Source: Shinella sp. H4-D48
GTDB lineage: Bacteria > Pseudomonadota > Alphaproteobacteria > Rhizobiales > Rhizobiaceae
Direction of reading: 5' to 3'
NCBI RefSeq assembly: GCF_022637395.1
Contig: NZ_CP093337.1
Coordinates: forward strand, 976,001 to 1,040,000
Length of the DNA stretch: 64,000 bases
The notes below the pieces were generated by a model. It had not been told where the DNA came from. It was given only the letters and a program-made list of their open reading frames with translations, and did no database searches. A program made the position numbers and the translations under genes. This document shows, piece by piece, positions 16,638-25,144 of this stretch (position 1 is the first letter of the stretch; each line of letters starts with the position of its first letter).

Positions 16638-16683
16638 TTTTAGGCCGCCTTCTCAAAGACCGGGCCTGAAAACGGAGTGGGGA

Positions 16684-18879
16684 ATGGCGACGAAAGTTCT
16701 GGATGACGGCGGCGAGGCCTATGAGACCAAGGGCGGGGTGACCGTCACGCGCCGGCGTCGCGCGGCAGATTACGCCAATGCGATCTCGACCTATATCGAC
16801 AAGCTCGACGAACGGCGCGGCGCCGTGTTTTCGTCGAACTACGAGTATCCGGGTCGTTATACCCGCTGGGATACGGCCGTCGTCGATCCGCCGATCGGCA
16901 TTTCCTCCTTCGGCCGCGCCGTCTGGATCGAGGCCTACAATGCGCGCGGCGAGGTGCTGCTCGCCTTCATCGCCGACCGTCTCGCCGCCGTGCCGGAACT
17001 GGCACTTGGCGCGCGTTCGGCGACGCGTCTCGATCTCGACGTGAAGATGCCCGACCGGGTGTTCACCGAGGAGGAACGCTCGAAGATGCCGACGGTCTTC
17101 ACGGTGCTGCGCGCCGTGACCGATCTCTTCCATTCGGACCAGGACGCCAATCTCGGCCTCTATGGCGCCTTCGGTTACGATCTCGCCTTCCAGTTCGATG
17201 CCATCGACCTGAAGCTCACGCGGCCGGACGACCAGCGCGACATGGTGCTGTTCCTGCCGGACGAAATCCTCGTCGTCGACCACTACGCCGCCAAGGCCTG
17301 GATCGACCGCTACGACTTTGCCAAGGATGGGCAGTCGACCGAAGGCAAGGCCGAGACGATCGCCGCCGAGCCGTTTGAGACCGTCGATGTCATCCCGCCG
17401 CATGGCGACCATCGACCGGGCGAATATGCCGAACTGGTCGTCAAGGCGAAAGAAAGCTTCAAGCGCGGTGACCTTTTCGAAGTGGTTCCAGGCCAGAAGT
17501 TCTTCGAGCGCTGCGAAAGCAAGCCTTCGGAAATTTCGCGGCGCCTGAAGGCGATCAATCCGTCGCCCTATTCGTTCTTCATCAATCTCGGCAACCAGGA
17601 ATACCTCGTCGGCGCCTCGCCGGAAATGTTCGTGCGTGTGTCTGGCCGGCGCATCGAGACCTGCCCGATCTCGGGCACGATCAAGCGCGGCGACGATCCG
17701 ATTGCCGATTCGGAGCAGATCCTGAAGCTGCTCAACTCCAAGAAGGACGAGTCCGAGCTCACCATGTGCTCGGATGTCGATCGCAACGACAAGAGCCGCG
17801 TCTGCGAGCCGGGCTCGGTGAAGGTCATCGGCCGCCGGCAGATAGAGATGTATTCGCGCCTCATCCACACGGTCGACCATATCGAGGGGCGGCTTCGCGA
17901 CGACATGGATGCCTTCGACGGCTTCCTCTCGCATGCCTGGGCCGTGACGGTGACTGGTGCGCCGAAGCTCTGGGCGATGCGCTTTATCGAGGCGCATGAG
18001 AAGAGCCCGCGCGCATGGTATGGTGGGGCGATCGGCATGGTCGGCTTCAACGGCGACATGAACACGGGGCTGACGCTGCGCACCATCCGCATCAAGGATG
18101 GCATTGCGGAAGTGCGCGCCGGCGCCACGCTGCTCTACGATTCCAACCCGGACGAAGAAGAAGCCGAAACCGAACTGAAGGCCTCCGCCATGATCGCAGC
18201 CATTCGTGACGCAAAGTCGGGCAATGCCGCCAAGGTCCAGCGTGATGTCGCATCGGTCGGGGCAGGGGTGAAGATCCTGCTCGTCGATCACGAGGACAGC
18301 TTCGTGCACACGCTCGCCAATTACTTCCGCCAGACTGGCGCGGAGGTAACGACCGTGCGCACGCCGGTGCCGGAGGAGGTGTTCGATCGCATCAATCCCG
18401 ACCTCGTCGTGCTGTCGCCCGGACCGGGCAATCCGAAAGACTTCGACTGCAAGGCGACGATCAAGAAGGCGCGCGCCCGCAACCTGCCGATCTTCGGCGT
18501 CTGCCTCGGCCTGCAGGCACTAGCGGAGGCGTATGGCGGGGAGTTGCGGCAGCTCGCCGTTCCCATGCACGGCAAGCCCTCGCGCATCCGCGTGCTGGAG
18601 CCGGGCATCGTGTTTTCAGGGCTGGGCCGCGAAGTCACGGTCGGCCGCTACCACTCGATCTTCGCCGATCCTTCGACCCTGCCGCGCGATTTCATCATCA
18701 CGGCCGAGAGCGAGGATGGCACGATCATGGGCATCGAGCATGCCAGCGAACCCGTCGCAGCCGTGCAATTCCACCCGGAATCGATCATGACGCTCGGGCA
18801 GGATGCCGGCATGCGCATGATCGAGAACGTGGTGGCGCATCTTTCCAAGAAGAAGGACGCCAAAAGCAAGGTGGCCTGA
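16684..18879 (+). CDS. trpE(G): Anthranilate synthase, fused TrpE-TrpG
   Basis: First enzyme of tryptophan synthesis: chorismate and glutamine give anthranilate. It has 731 residues with the two subunits fused, the rhizobial arrangement. The TrpE part (about 1-520) shows the [23 protein letters not shown] and [14 protein letters not shown] blocks of chorismate-binding enzymes. After a linker, TrpG (about 530-731) has the glutamine amidotransferase nucleophile elbow GVCLGLQ (Cys near 607) and the FHPESIM His-Glu end. The ATG at 16684 is preceded by GGAGTGGGG. A GTG at 16633 is open in frame but lies inside the attenuator and is rejected. It is controlled by trpL attenuation, and Trp feedback is expected for the family. 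Confidence 0.97.
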   Translation: MATKVLDDGGEAYETKGGVTVTRRRRAADYANAISTYIDKLDERRGAVFSSNYEYPGRYTRWDTAVVDPPIGISSFGRAVWIEAYNARGEVLLAFIADRLAAVPELALGARSATRLDLDVKMPDRVFTEEERSKMPTVFTVLRAVTDLFHSDQDANLGLYGAFGYDLAFQFDAIDLKLTRPDDQRDMVLFLPDEILVVDHYAAKAWIDRYDFAKDGQSTEGKAETIAAEPFETVDVIPPHGDHRPGEYAELVVKAKESFKRGDLFEVVPGQKFFERCESKPSEISRRLKAINPSPYSFFINLGNQEYLVGASPEMFVRVSGRRIETCPISGTIKRGDDPIADSEQILKLLNSKKDESELTMCSDVDRNDKSRVCEPGSVKVIGRRQIEMYSRLIHTVDHIEGRLRDDMDAFDGFLSHAWAVTVTGAPKLWAMRFIEAHEKSPRAWYGGAIGMVGFNGDMNTGLTLRTIRIKDGIAEVRAGATLLYDSNPDEEEAETELKASAMIAAIRDAKSGNAAKVQRDVASVGAGVKILLVDHEDSFVHTLANYFRQTGAEVTTVRTPVPEEVFDRINPDLVVLSPGPGNPKDFDCKATIKKARARNLPIFGVCLGLQALAEAYGGELRQLAVPMHGKPSRIRVLEPGIVFSGLGREVTVGRYHSIFADPSTLPRDFIITAESEDGTIMGIEHASEPVAAVQFHPESIMTLGQDAGMRMIENVVAHLSKKKDAKSKVA

Positions 18880-18936
18880 CCGACCGTTTGCCGCGCCAGT
18901 CCAGGGGACAGGCGCGGCGCAGCCGGAGACGATGGA

Positions 18937-19746
18937 ATGATACAGTCGAAGCGAATGATCGCCGGAATTTTTGCGGCGCTCAGCCTGCCGACGGCAGCGG
19001 CCCATGCGGCCGATGAACGGGAGGCGGCGGCCAAAGCGCTCGTCGCGGCCAGCCTGCCGGTCTGGCTGGCGCAGGCCGGCGCCTTCACCGCCGATGTGAC
19101 TGCGATCCAGACGGCGACCGAACGGTCCGCGCATGGCCTGGCGTCCACGCTTCCCGAGACCTGCGACGTTGCGCGCATGAACCGCGATCTCTGCGGCGTC
19201 AAGCTGGTGCGCATTCCGTCCTTGTCCATGGCGCCGGGACTGCTGGAAAAAGACACTGTCGCCGTGTTGCAAAAGGATTTCGGCGCGGTCCGCCGGGGCG
19301 ATGTCCTCGTACACAATGCGAAATACCAGGGCGCTGCCTCGATGGGCATAACGCGGGTGATCGGCATGCCGGGGGATACGGTCGAAATCCGCGCGGGGGA
19401 CGTGCTTGTCAACGGCAAGCCCTTTGCCCGCGAGGCGACCGGAGAGACATATGGCGACGACATCTTCTCCGCTGCCGTCGTGCGCGAGACGACGCCTGAG
19501 GGCCGAAACTACACGATCGCCATGCCGGACCCGCGTCCGCAGACCCAGGCGGACAATTTCGGGCCCGTCACGGTGCCGACAGGCAAGTATTTCGTCATGG
19601 GCGACAACCGGTACAATTCGCTCGACAGCCGTTTCCCCGACATGTTCAACGAAGACGGTTTCGTCGCGCAGTCCGACGTCGTCGGTGTCGCCGCCTCGGT
19701 GCTTGCGGCCAACGACCACGCGCGGATCGGGCTAACGCTCAGATGA
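18937..19746 (+). CDS. Signal peptidase I-like protein (S26) lacking the catalytic lysine
   Basis: Protein of 269 residues with the S26 fold signatures: IPSLSMAPG with the nucleophile position Ser97, TRVIGMPGD, and the C-terminal MGDNRYNSLDSR box. In working bacterial signal peptidases the third position before VxGxPGD is the general-base Lys (KR); here it is Thr139. Instead of a membrane anchor, the N-terminus looks like a cleavable signal peptide (IAGIFAALSLPTAAAHA-AD), so the product may be periplasmic. About 90 extra residues separate it from the catalytic part. It may be an inactive or altered relative. It follows trpE(G) by 57 bases. It is not the cell's main LepB, judging by these features. 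Confidence 0.82.
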   Translation: MIQSKRMIAGIFAALSLPTAAAHAADEREAAAKALVAASLPVWLAQAGAFTADVTAIQTATERSAHGLASTLPETCDVARMNRDLCGVKLVRIPSLSMAPGLLEKDTVAVLQKDFGAVRRGDVLVHNAKYQGAASMGITRVIGMPGDTVEIRAGDVLVNGKPFAREATGETYGDDIFSAAVVRETTPEGRNYTIAMPDPRPQTQADNFGPVTVPTGKYFVMGDNRYNSLDSRFPDMFNEDGFVAQSDVVGVAASVLAANDHARIGLTLR

Positions 19747-19812
19747 ACGATGCCGCAGGCGGTTTGCGGTTTTGACAAACCGGCTCGTCTGCTCTAAACG
19801 CCCAGCATACAG

Positions 19813-19847
19813 AACCGCCTGCGCGACATACCGCGCGGGCGGTTTTG
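19813..19847 (+). terminator. Terminator-like hairpin before the CDF gene
   Basis: AACCGCC at 19813-19819 pairs with GGCGGTT near 19838-19844, and an inner GCGCG/CGCGC arm extends the stem. A short TTTG follows. It probably ends the trpE(G)-peptidase transcript. Confidence 0.6.
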
Positions 19848-19899
19848 CGTTGATGGGCCAGGCTTTTTGCAACTCGGTTGCATACGCATGGAGAGCGGC

Positions 19900-20817
19900 A
19901 TGGAAAAATCGGATATCAGAACGGTCCAGCGGCTGGCGCTGTGGGGCATTCCCTTCGCCTTCTTCGTGATGGGCCTGAAACTCGTTGCCTGGTGGGTAAC
20001 TGGTTCCGTCGCACTCCTGTCGGATGCGATGGAATCGAGCGTCAACGTCATCGCCGCCATCGTCGCCTTCGCTGCGATCAGCTATGCGGCGAAACCCGCG
20101 GACAAGACGCATCCTTTCGGGCATCACAAGGCGGAATATCTCTCGGCGGTGCTGGAAGGCGTGTTGATCGTCGTCGCTGCACTCCTTATCGTGAAGGAGG
20201 CGCTGCCGGCGGTCTTCGCGCCCACGCCGATGGAGGCGCCGGTGCTCGGCCTTGCCATCAACTTCGCAGCCGCGGTACTCAACGCGATCTGGGCGATGGT
20301 GCTCATTCGTGCCGGCAAACGCTACCGCTCGCCTGCGCTTGCGGCCGACGGCCAGCATATCCTGTCGGACGTCGTGACATCCGTCGGCGTGCTTGTCGGT
20401 CTCGTGCTGGCGATCCTCACCGGATATGCCATGCTCGATCCGCTGCTCGCCGTGCTCGTTGCGCTCAACATTCTCTATCAGGGCTGGAAGGTCATCACGC
20501 ATTCGGTGGACGGGTTGATGGACCATGCGGTGGAGCCCGCGGAGGCTGAGGCCATCAAGGCGGCGATTGCCGCCAATGCCACGGGTTCGCTCGGCGCGCA
20601 CGACCTCAAGACACGGCGTGCGGGGGCGGCGACCTTCGTCGATTTCCATCTGGTGGTGCCGGCGGCAATGGCGGTCGGCAACGCGCACGACATCTGCGAC
20701 CGGCTGGAAGACGCCATACGCGTCGTTCTACCCGGCGCGCAGATCGCCATCCATGTCGAGCCGGAAACGGAGAAGGCGCATGGCGAGCGCGTGCGGATGA
20801 CGGCGCCGGATGCCTAA
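19900..20817 (+). CDS. Cation diffusion facilitator family transporter
   Basis: Inner-membrane divalent-metal exporter, 305 residues. Six membrane helices are predicted in about residues 12-200. Metal-site residues are visible in LLSDAMESSVN (helix 2) and DGQHILSDVVTS (helix 5, HxxxD pattern); HPFGHHKAEYLS lies between. The C-terminal cytoplasmic ferredoxin-like domain runs from about 210, with VDFHLVVPAAM and IHVEPE. The ATG at 19900 is chosen because GGAGAG stands 5 bases before it; an ATG at 19888 would add 4 residues. The metal (Zn, Co, Fe or Mn) cannot be told from these motifs. Confidence 0.9.
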   Translation: MEKSDIRTVQRLALWGIPFAFFVMGLKLVAWWVTGSVALLSDAMESSVNVIAAIVAFAAISYAAKPADKTHPFGHHKAEYLSAVLEGVLIVVAALLIVKEALPAVFAPTPMEAPVLGLAINFAAAVLNAIWAMVLIRAGKRYRSPALAADGQHILSDVVTSVGVLVGLVLAILTGYAMLDPLLAVLVALNILYQGWKVITHSVDGLMDHAVEPAEAEAIKAAIAANATGSLGAHDLKTRRAGAATFVDFHLVVPAAMAVGNAHDICDRLEDAIRVVLPGAQIAIHVEPETEKAHGERVRMTAPDA

Positions 20818-20897
20818 ATCCTTCCCGGTGAAGCGTCGTTCACCGGACATGCTTTATTGAACGGCGGCATTTTCACGCCGCCGTTTCAGGCTCGGTT

Positions 20898-21476
20898 TCA
20901 GCCGAAGGCGAGGGCGAGGCCGGCCAGTGCGGTCAGGCCGCCGATGATGCGGGCCACGATGCCGCTGCCCGAGAGCCGTGCGATGCCGAGACCAAGGCCG
21001 ATGCCGGCGGCGTGCAGCAGAGCGGTCGCGATGACGAAACCGACGCCGAAGGGCAGGGCGCCCGCAGCGCCGAGTTCGCCGCCATGAGCGTGGCCATGGA
21101 AAAGCGCGAAAACGGCGACGATCGCCATCGACATCGCCGTATCGAGCCGGACCGCCATGGCGACCAGCAGGCCGAGTGCGACGACGGAGGCGAGGATCGT
21201 GGGCTCGACGAAGGGCAGGTCTATGCCGGCAACGGCGAGGCCGAAGCCCACAGCCATGGTCGCGACGAAGGCGAGCGGCACGCGCCACAACGCACGTCCG
21301 CCGATCTGCGCTGCCCACAGGCCGACGGCGACCATCACGAGGATGTGGTCGAGCCCGAAGAGTGGATGCGAGAAGCCGGCCATGAAGGAGCCGTGTTCGG
21401 CCGGGTTGAGATGGGCAAAGGCGGTTGCGGTGGTGGCGGCGAAGGCGATGGTCGCCAGCGCAAGGATCCTGATCAT
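20898..21476 (-). CDS. hupE: HupE/UreJ family protein
   Basis: Membrane protein of 192 residues, member of the HupE/UreJ family of nickel/cobalt permeases. A signal-like first helix (ILALATIAFAATTATAFA) is followed by the diagnostic HPLFGLDHILVMVAVGLW motif (His and Asp for metal) and FHGHAHG in a later helix; six to seven helices in all. The ATG at 21476 follows AGGGGA by 5 bases. There are no hydrogenase or urease genes in the window, so the role is probably general nickel or cobalt uptake. I see no cobalamin riboswitch upstream. Confidence 0.9.
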   Translation of the reverse strand: MIRILALATIAFAATTATAFAHLNPAEHGSFMAGFSHPLFGLDHILVMVAVGLWAAQIGGRALWRVPLAFVATMAVGFGLAVAGIDLPFVEPTILASVVALGLLVAMAVRLDTAMSMAIVAVFALFHGHAHGGELGAAGALPFGVGFVIATALLHAAGIGLGLGIARLSGSGIVARIIGGLTALAGLALAFG

Positions 21477-21740
21477 GATGTCCCCTGTCTTCCGGCCCCG
21501 GGAGCGGGCCGGGCATCGATTTATCACCATGCCATCCTAGGAGCACGGCAGCGGCCAAGTCCATACGCAATTCATGCAGGGTAGGGCGTGCCTGTTGTGT
21601 GCGCGCGCGGCGTTTACCCTGTTTTCCGGTGTCGCGGCGAGGCTCTATCGCGCCTTATCCGTTTTGTTGCATTGTCTTGGCGGGTGAGTCGCATTATCTG
21701 ACAGCGACACGACTATTGACGAGCAATCCGGAGACTTTGG

Positions 21741-22319
21741 ATGAGCGACGAGGACGACAAGAAGACGGAACTGCCCCTGGGCAAGGAAACGGAGGCGAAC
21801 CTTTTCAAGTCGCGTTCGATCTTCATCTATGGGCCCATCAATCAGGAACTGGCGCAGAAGGTCTGCTCGCAGCTCGTGGCGCTTGCCGCCGCCAGCGACG
21901 AGGACATCCGCATCTACGTCAATTCGCCGGGCGGTCATGTCGAATCGGGCGATTCTATCCATGACATGATCAAGTTCATCAAGCCGAAGGTCTGGATGAT
22001 CGGTACGGGCTGGGTGGCCTCGGCCGGCGCACTGATCTATGTCGCCGCTCCCAAGGAGCAGCGCCTTTGCCTGCCCAACACCCGCTTCCTGCTGCATCAA
22101 CCGTCGGGCGGCACCCGCGGCATGGCGTCGGATATCGAGATCCAAGCCCGCGAAATCATCAAGATGAACGAGCGCCTGAACAAGATCTTCGCCGACGCCA
22201 CCGGCCAGCCGATCGAGAAGATCGCCAAGGACACTGACCGCGACTACTGGCTCTCCGCAGAGGAAGCCAAGGGTTACGGCCTCGTCTCGCGCATCGTGAC
22301 GTCCCAGGCGGATATCTGA
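21741..22319 (+). CDS. clpP: ATP-dependent Clp protease proteolytic subunit (ClpP paralogue)
   Basis: Serine peptidase that forms the double-ring chamber used by ClpA/ClpX, 192 residues. The triad is complete: Ser94 in VASAGA, His119 in LLHQPSGG, Asp168 in TDRDYW. The usual AASMGA motif is changed to VASAGA, the C-terminus reads GLVSRIV rather than GLVD, and the N-terminus is very acidic (SDEDDKKTE). These mark it as a divergent paralogue rather than the housekeeping ClpP beside clpX; no clpX or lon is nearby. Ribosome site GGAG upstream of ATG 21741. It is a single-gene unit followed by a strong terminator. Confidence 0.92.
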   Translation: MSDEDDKKTELPLGKETEANLFKSRSIFIYGPINQELAQKVCSQLVALAAASDEDIRIYVNSPGGHVESGDSIHDMIKFIKPKVWMIGTGWVASAGALIYVAAPKEQRLCLPNTRFLLHQPSGGTRGMASDIEIQAREIIKMNERLNKIFADATGQPIEKIAKDTDRDYWLSAEEAKGYGLVSRIVTSQADI

Positions 22320-22344
22320 GGCTTTTCGGCCAGATGAATTGAGG

Positions 22345-22374
22345 AAGCCCTCCCGTTTCGGAGGGCTTTTTCTT
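22345..22374 (+). terminator. Rho-independent terminator of clpP
   Basis: A perfect 9-bp stem AAGCCCTCC with GGAGGGCTT has a 6-base loop (CGTTTC) and is followed by TTTCTTTT. It lies 26 bases after the clpP stop. Confidence 0.93.
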
Positions 22375-22382
22375 TTAGATGG

Positions 22383-22411
22383 TTGCGCAATCGGCGTCCC
22401 GCCGGTATAGA
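22383..22411 (+). promoter_or_regulatory. leuA leader promoter (leaderless start predicted)
   Basis: TTGCGC (22383-22388) and TATAGA (22406-22411) are separated by exactly 17 bases. The expected transcription start falls at about 22418, next to the ATG of the leader peptide at 22419, as in the trpL promoter of the same window. Confidence 0.65.
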
Positions 22412-22418
22412 CGGCCTC

Positions 22419-22544
22419 ATGTTGAAGACCGGCGCACAGATCATCGAACGAGTTTCCCGCGGCAGCGCAGCTGTTCGTGAGCGTTCGCGCGGCTTCTCCT
22501 CGCTTCTTCTTCTCGGCCTTACGCGCGGTTGCCGGGTTCGTTGA
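22419..22544 (+). CDS. Leucine leader peptide of leuA
   Basis: An open frame of 41 codons begins MLKTGAQIIERVSRG and ends FSSLLLLGLTRGCRVR. Five leucine codons in six positions (CTT CTT CTT CTC GGC CTT) lie about 10 codons before the stop, the arrangement of an attenuation peptide sensing Leu-tRNA. There is no ribosome site before the ATG, which sits at the predicted transcript start, so leaderless translation is likely. The stop codon lies inside alternative stems formed by the downstream RNA. Leucine attenuation of leuA has been proposed for alphaproteobacteria; this peptide is read directly from the sequence. Confidence 0.8.
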   Translation: MLKTGAQIIERVSRGSAAVRERSRGFSSLLLLGLTRGCRVR

Positions 22545-22588
22545 GGAGCGCCCGGCGGCCGAAAAGCCCGCCCAGGCGATAGCTCCTC
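22531..22588 (+). promoter_or_regulatory. Candidate leuA attenuator (alternative stems)
   Basis: GCCGGG (22531-22536) can pair with CCCGGC (22551-22556). GAGGAGC (22543-22549) can instead pair with GCTCCTC (22582-22588). GGCGG (22554-22558) can pair with CCGCC (22568-22572). The first two interleave, so a ribosome at the Leu codons would decide which forms. No clear T-run follows the last stem (GTTTC only), so the terminator itself is weakly defined. Confidence 0.55.
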
Positions 22589-22680
22589 GTTTCACCCCTA
22601 TGCATTAATTCCGGTTCTGGCCGCTCATGGCCAGCATTCGCCATCGCAAAATGCGCATAGTCCTTGCTACAGCGGCCTTT

Positions 22681-22701
22681 GCACGTCATGAAATGACGTG
22701 C
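22681..22701. repeat. Perfect inverted repeat upstream of leuA
   Basis: GCACGTCA (22681-22688) and TGACGTGC (22694-22701) are exact reverse complements across TGAAA. It lies 64 bases before the leuA start, well past the attenuator. It could be a regulator's operator or an RNA hairpin in the long leader; I cannot say which. Confidence 0.6.
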
Positions 22702-22764
22702 GGCATTGTGGAGCTTGCGCTAAGACGCTTTGCCGAATGCCGGGACGACGAAGAGACGAAGACG

Positions 22765-24471
22765 ATGATTTTGAAGACCCATACACCCAAGCAGGGCATG
22801 CCCGAAGCCGCCGCCAAGTATCAGCCCTATCCTGTCATCAACATTCCCGACCGCACCTGGCCAGGCAAGGTGATCGACAAGGCGCCGATCTGGTGCTCGG
22901 TAGACCTGCGCGACGGCAATCAGTCGCTGGTCAACCCGATGGGCCACGACCGCAAGGCCCGCATGTTCCAGCTGTTGCTGGACATGGGCTTCAAGGAAAT
23001 CGAGATCGGTTTCCCATCGGCATCGCAGACCGACTTCGATTTCGCCCGCTGGTGTGTCGAGCAGGGCAATGTTCCGCAGGACGTTTCGTTGCAGGTTCTG
23101 GTGCAGTGCCGCCCGGAACTGATCACCCGCACCTTCGAGGCGCTGGACGGCGCGCATAATCCGATCATCCATTTCTACAATTCGACGAGCGAATTGCAGC
23201 GCCGCGTGGTGTTTGCCAAGGATGTGCCCGGTATCAAGCAGATCGCCACCGACGCCGCCAAGATGATCACCGACATGGCTGCGAAGGCCGGCGGCGGCTA
23301 CCGTTTCGAATATTCGCCGGAAAGCTTCACCGGCACCGAGCTGGAAGTGGCGCTGGAGATCTGCAACGCGGTCGTCGAGATCGTGAAGCCGACGGCCGAC
23401 AACAAGCTGATCCTCAACCTGCCGTCCACCGTCGAGATGGCGACGCCGAACATCTATGCCGACCAGATCGAGTGGATGTGCCGCAACATCGACAACCGCG
23501 AGAACGTCATCATTTCTCTGCATCCGCACAACGATCGCGGCACGGGCATCGCCGCCACCGAACTCGCCTTGATGGCCGGCGCGGACCGCGTCGAGGGCAC
23601 ACTGTTCGGCAATGGCGAGCGCACCGGCAATGTCGACGTGGTGACGCTGGCGCTCAACATGTACACGCAGGGCGTCGATCCCAAGCTGGACTGCTCCGAC
23701 ATCGAGCGCATCAAGGCGGTCTACGAGTATTCCAACGAGATGGCCATTCCCGAGCGCCACCCCTATGTCGGTGAACTGGTCTATACGGCCTTTTCCGGCT
23801 CGCACCAGGACGCCATCAACAAGGGCATGAAGGCCATCAAGAAGGCCAACAAGCCATTGTGGGAAGTGCCTTACCTGCCGATCGACCCGCAGGATGTCGG
23901 CCGTTCCTACGAGGCGATCATCCGCATCAACTCGCAATCCGGCAAGGGCGGCATCGCCTATATCCTGCAGGAAGACTACGGCATCAACCTGCCGCGCAAC
24001 CTGCAGGTGGAGTTCCGCGACGAGATCCAGCGCATCACCGACGAGGAGGGCGTTGAGCTGCCGGCAAAGCGCATCCACGAAGAGTTCATGCGCACCTATG
24101 TCACGCAGCCCGACACGCGCCTGCGCTTCGTCGATCATCACACCTATCCCGATACGAGCGGCAAGGGCGCGCGCATCGTTGCGGCCGAGATCACCGACGG
24201 CGGCGAAACGAAGCGCATCGAGGGCAAGGGCACCGGCCCGATCGACGGCTTCATCCATGCGCTGTCGATCTATCTCGGCATAGACATGTCGGTTGCCGAC
24301 TATTCCGAACACTCGCTCCAGCAGGGCTCGAACGCTGCGGCCATCGCGTATGTCGAGGTCGTGCATCCCGGCGGCAAGCTGTTCGGTGTCGGCATCAACA
24401 CCAATATCGTGACCGCCTCGCTCGAGGCGATCGTGTCCGCTGCCAACCGGGTGCTTGCAACACGCGGCTGA
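22765..24471 (+). CDS. leuA: 2-isopropylmalate synthase
   Basis: First committed enzyme of leucine synthesis: acetyl-CoA and 2-oxoisovalerate give 2-isopropylmalate. It has 568 residues, the long form. The catalytic domain has IWCSVDLRDGNQSL at about residue 42, EIEIGFPSASQTDFDF, and the metal-binding SLHPHNDRGTG (HxH). The C-terminal regulatory domain for leucine feedback covers about 430-568 and ends GVGINTNIVTASLEAIVSA. The ATG at 22765 begins MILKTHTPKQGM, with GAAG as a weak site. An in-frame ATG at 22627 would run through the inverted repeat and is rejected. A leucine leader peptide and attenuator precede it. Confidence 0.97.
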   Translation: MILKTHTPKQGMPEAAAKYQPYPVINIPDRTWPGKVIDKAPIWCSVDLRDGNQSLVNPMGHDRKARMFQLLLDMGFKEIEIGFPSASQTDFDFARWCVEQGNVPQDVSLQVLVQCRPELITRTFEALDGAHNPIIHFYNSTSELQRRVVFAKDVPGIKQIATDAAKMITDMAAKAGGGYRFEYSPESFTGTELEVALEICNAVVEIVKPTADNKLILNLPSTVEMATPNIYADQIEWMCRNIDNRENVIISLHPHNDRGTGIAATELALMAGADRVEGTLFGNGERTGNVDVVTLALNMYTQGVDPKLDCSDIERIKAVYEYSNEMAIPERHPYVGELVYTAFSGSHQDAINKGMKAIKKANKPLWEVPYLPIDPQDVGRSYEAIIRINSQSGKGGIAYILQEDYGINLPRNLQVEFRDEIQRITDEEGVELPAKRIHEEFMRTYVTQPDTRLRFVDHHTYPDTSGKGARIVAAEITDGGETKRIEGKGTGPIDGFIHALSIYLGIDMSVADYSEHSLQQGSNAAAIAYVEVVHPGGKLFGVGINTNIVTASLEAIVSAANRVLATRG

Positions 24472-24494
24472 TCGGCTGGCAAGAAACTGCAAAG

Positions 24495-24526
24495 GCCCGG
24501 CAATCGTATTGCCGGGCTTTTTGTTT
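24495..24526 (+). terminator. Rho-independent terminator of leuA
   Basis: A perfect 10-bp stem GCCCGGCAAT with ATTGCCGGGC has a 3-base loop CGT and is followed by TTTTTGTTTT, 23 bases after the leuA stop. Confidence 0.95.
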
Positions 24527-24605
24527 TCGGGACGTGTCGGCCTGGCCGGGCGTTGTTCGTCTTCTAGGTATCGTTCAACGAAACCACGGAAGAAAGGAAC
24601 ATGTC

Positions 24606-25079
24606 ATGGCAAAGAACACGATCTGTATCTGGTACGACAAGGATGCCGAGGAGGCCGCACGCTTCTATGCGCAAACCTTTCCCGACAGCGCCGTCGGCGC
24701 CATTACACGGGCACCTGGCGACTATCCCAGCGGCAAGGAAGGGGAGGTGATCGTGGTCGCCTTCACTGTGGCGGGCGTTGCGTGCATCGGCCTCAACGGC
24801 GGCCCGGTCTTCAAGCACAACGAGGCTTTCTCCTTCCAGATTTCCACCGAGGATCAGGAAGAGACCGACCGGTACTGGAACGCCATCGTCGGTAACGGCG
24901 GGCAGGAAAGCGAATGCGGCTGGTGCAAGGACCGCTGGGGCATTTCCTGGCAGATCACGCCGCGTGTGCTGACCGAGGCGCTTGCCGTCGGCGGTGCGGA
25001 AGCCAAGCGTGCCTTCAGCGCGATGATGACGATGAAGAAGATCGACGTGGCGGCGATCGAAGCGGCCCGGCGCGGCTGA
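24606..25079 (+). CDS. VOC superfamily protein (PhnB-like)
   Basis: Protein of 157 residues with a single glyoxalase/bleomycin-resistance (VOC) fold of the PhnB subtype. It shows CIWYDKDAEEAARFYAQTFPDS at the start, the IGLNGGPVFKHNEAFSFQI strand pair, and the CGWCKDRWGISWQI end typical of the group sometimes labelled 3-demethylubiquinone methyltransferase-like. PhnB-like proteins often lack the metal ligands, and no enzymatic role is established. AAGGA precedes the ATG at 24606. Followed by a convergent anti-sigma gene; the gap contains the palindrome ATCCGGCGCCGGAT at 25095-25108. Confidence 0.9.
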   Translation: MAKNTICIWYDKDAEEAARFYAQTFPDSAVGAITRAPGDYPSGKEGEVIVVAFTVAGVACIGLNGGPVFKHNEAFSFQISTEDQEETDRYWNAIVGNGGQESECGWCKDRWGISWQITPRVLTEALAVGGAEAKRAFSAMMTMKKIDVAAIEAARRG

Positions 25080-25144
25080 AGCCGGAGCGTTTCCATCCGG
25101 CGCCGGATTGGTTCCGCGTCGGACGATTCGGCAGAACGAAAAAC

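Noticed and set aside
16633-16683. GTG-started N-terminal extension of TrpE(G)
   Set aside because: It would begin inside the T-run of the attenuator, so the start codon would only be transcribed on read-through with no ribosome site; ATG 16684 has GGAGTGGGG before it.
22627-22764. 46-residue N-terminal extension of LeuA from ATG 22627
   Set aside because: Runs through the perfect inverted repeat, unconserved Arg/Cys-rich sequence; LeuA proteins start close to MILKTHTPKQ.
22720-24492. Long open frame antisense to leuA (about 590 codons)
   Set aside because: Shadow of leuA; no recognisable protein features and no ribosome site.
25095-25108. ATCCGGCGCCGGAT palindrome between VOC and anti-sigma genes
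   Set aside because: Lies between convergent genes and is short; may be a weak terminator remnant, no function supported.
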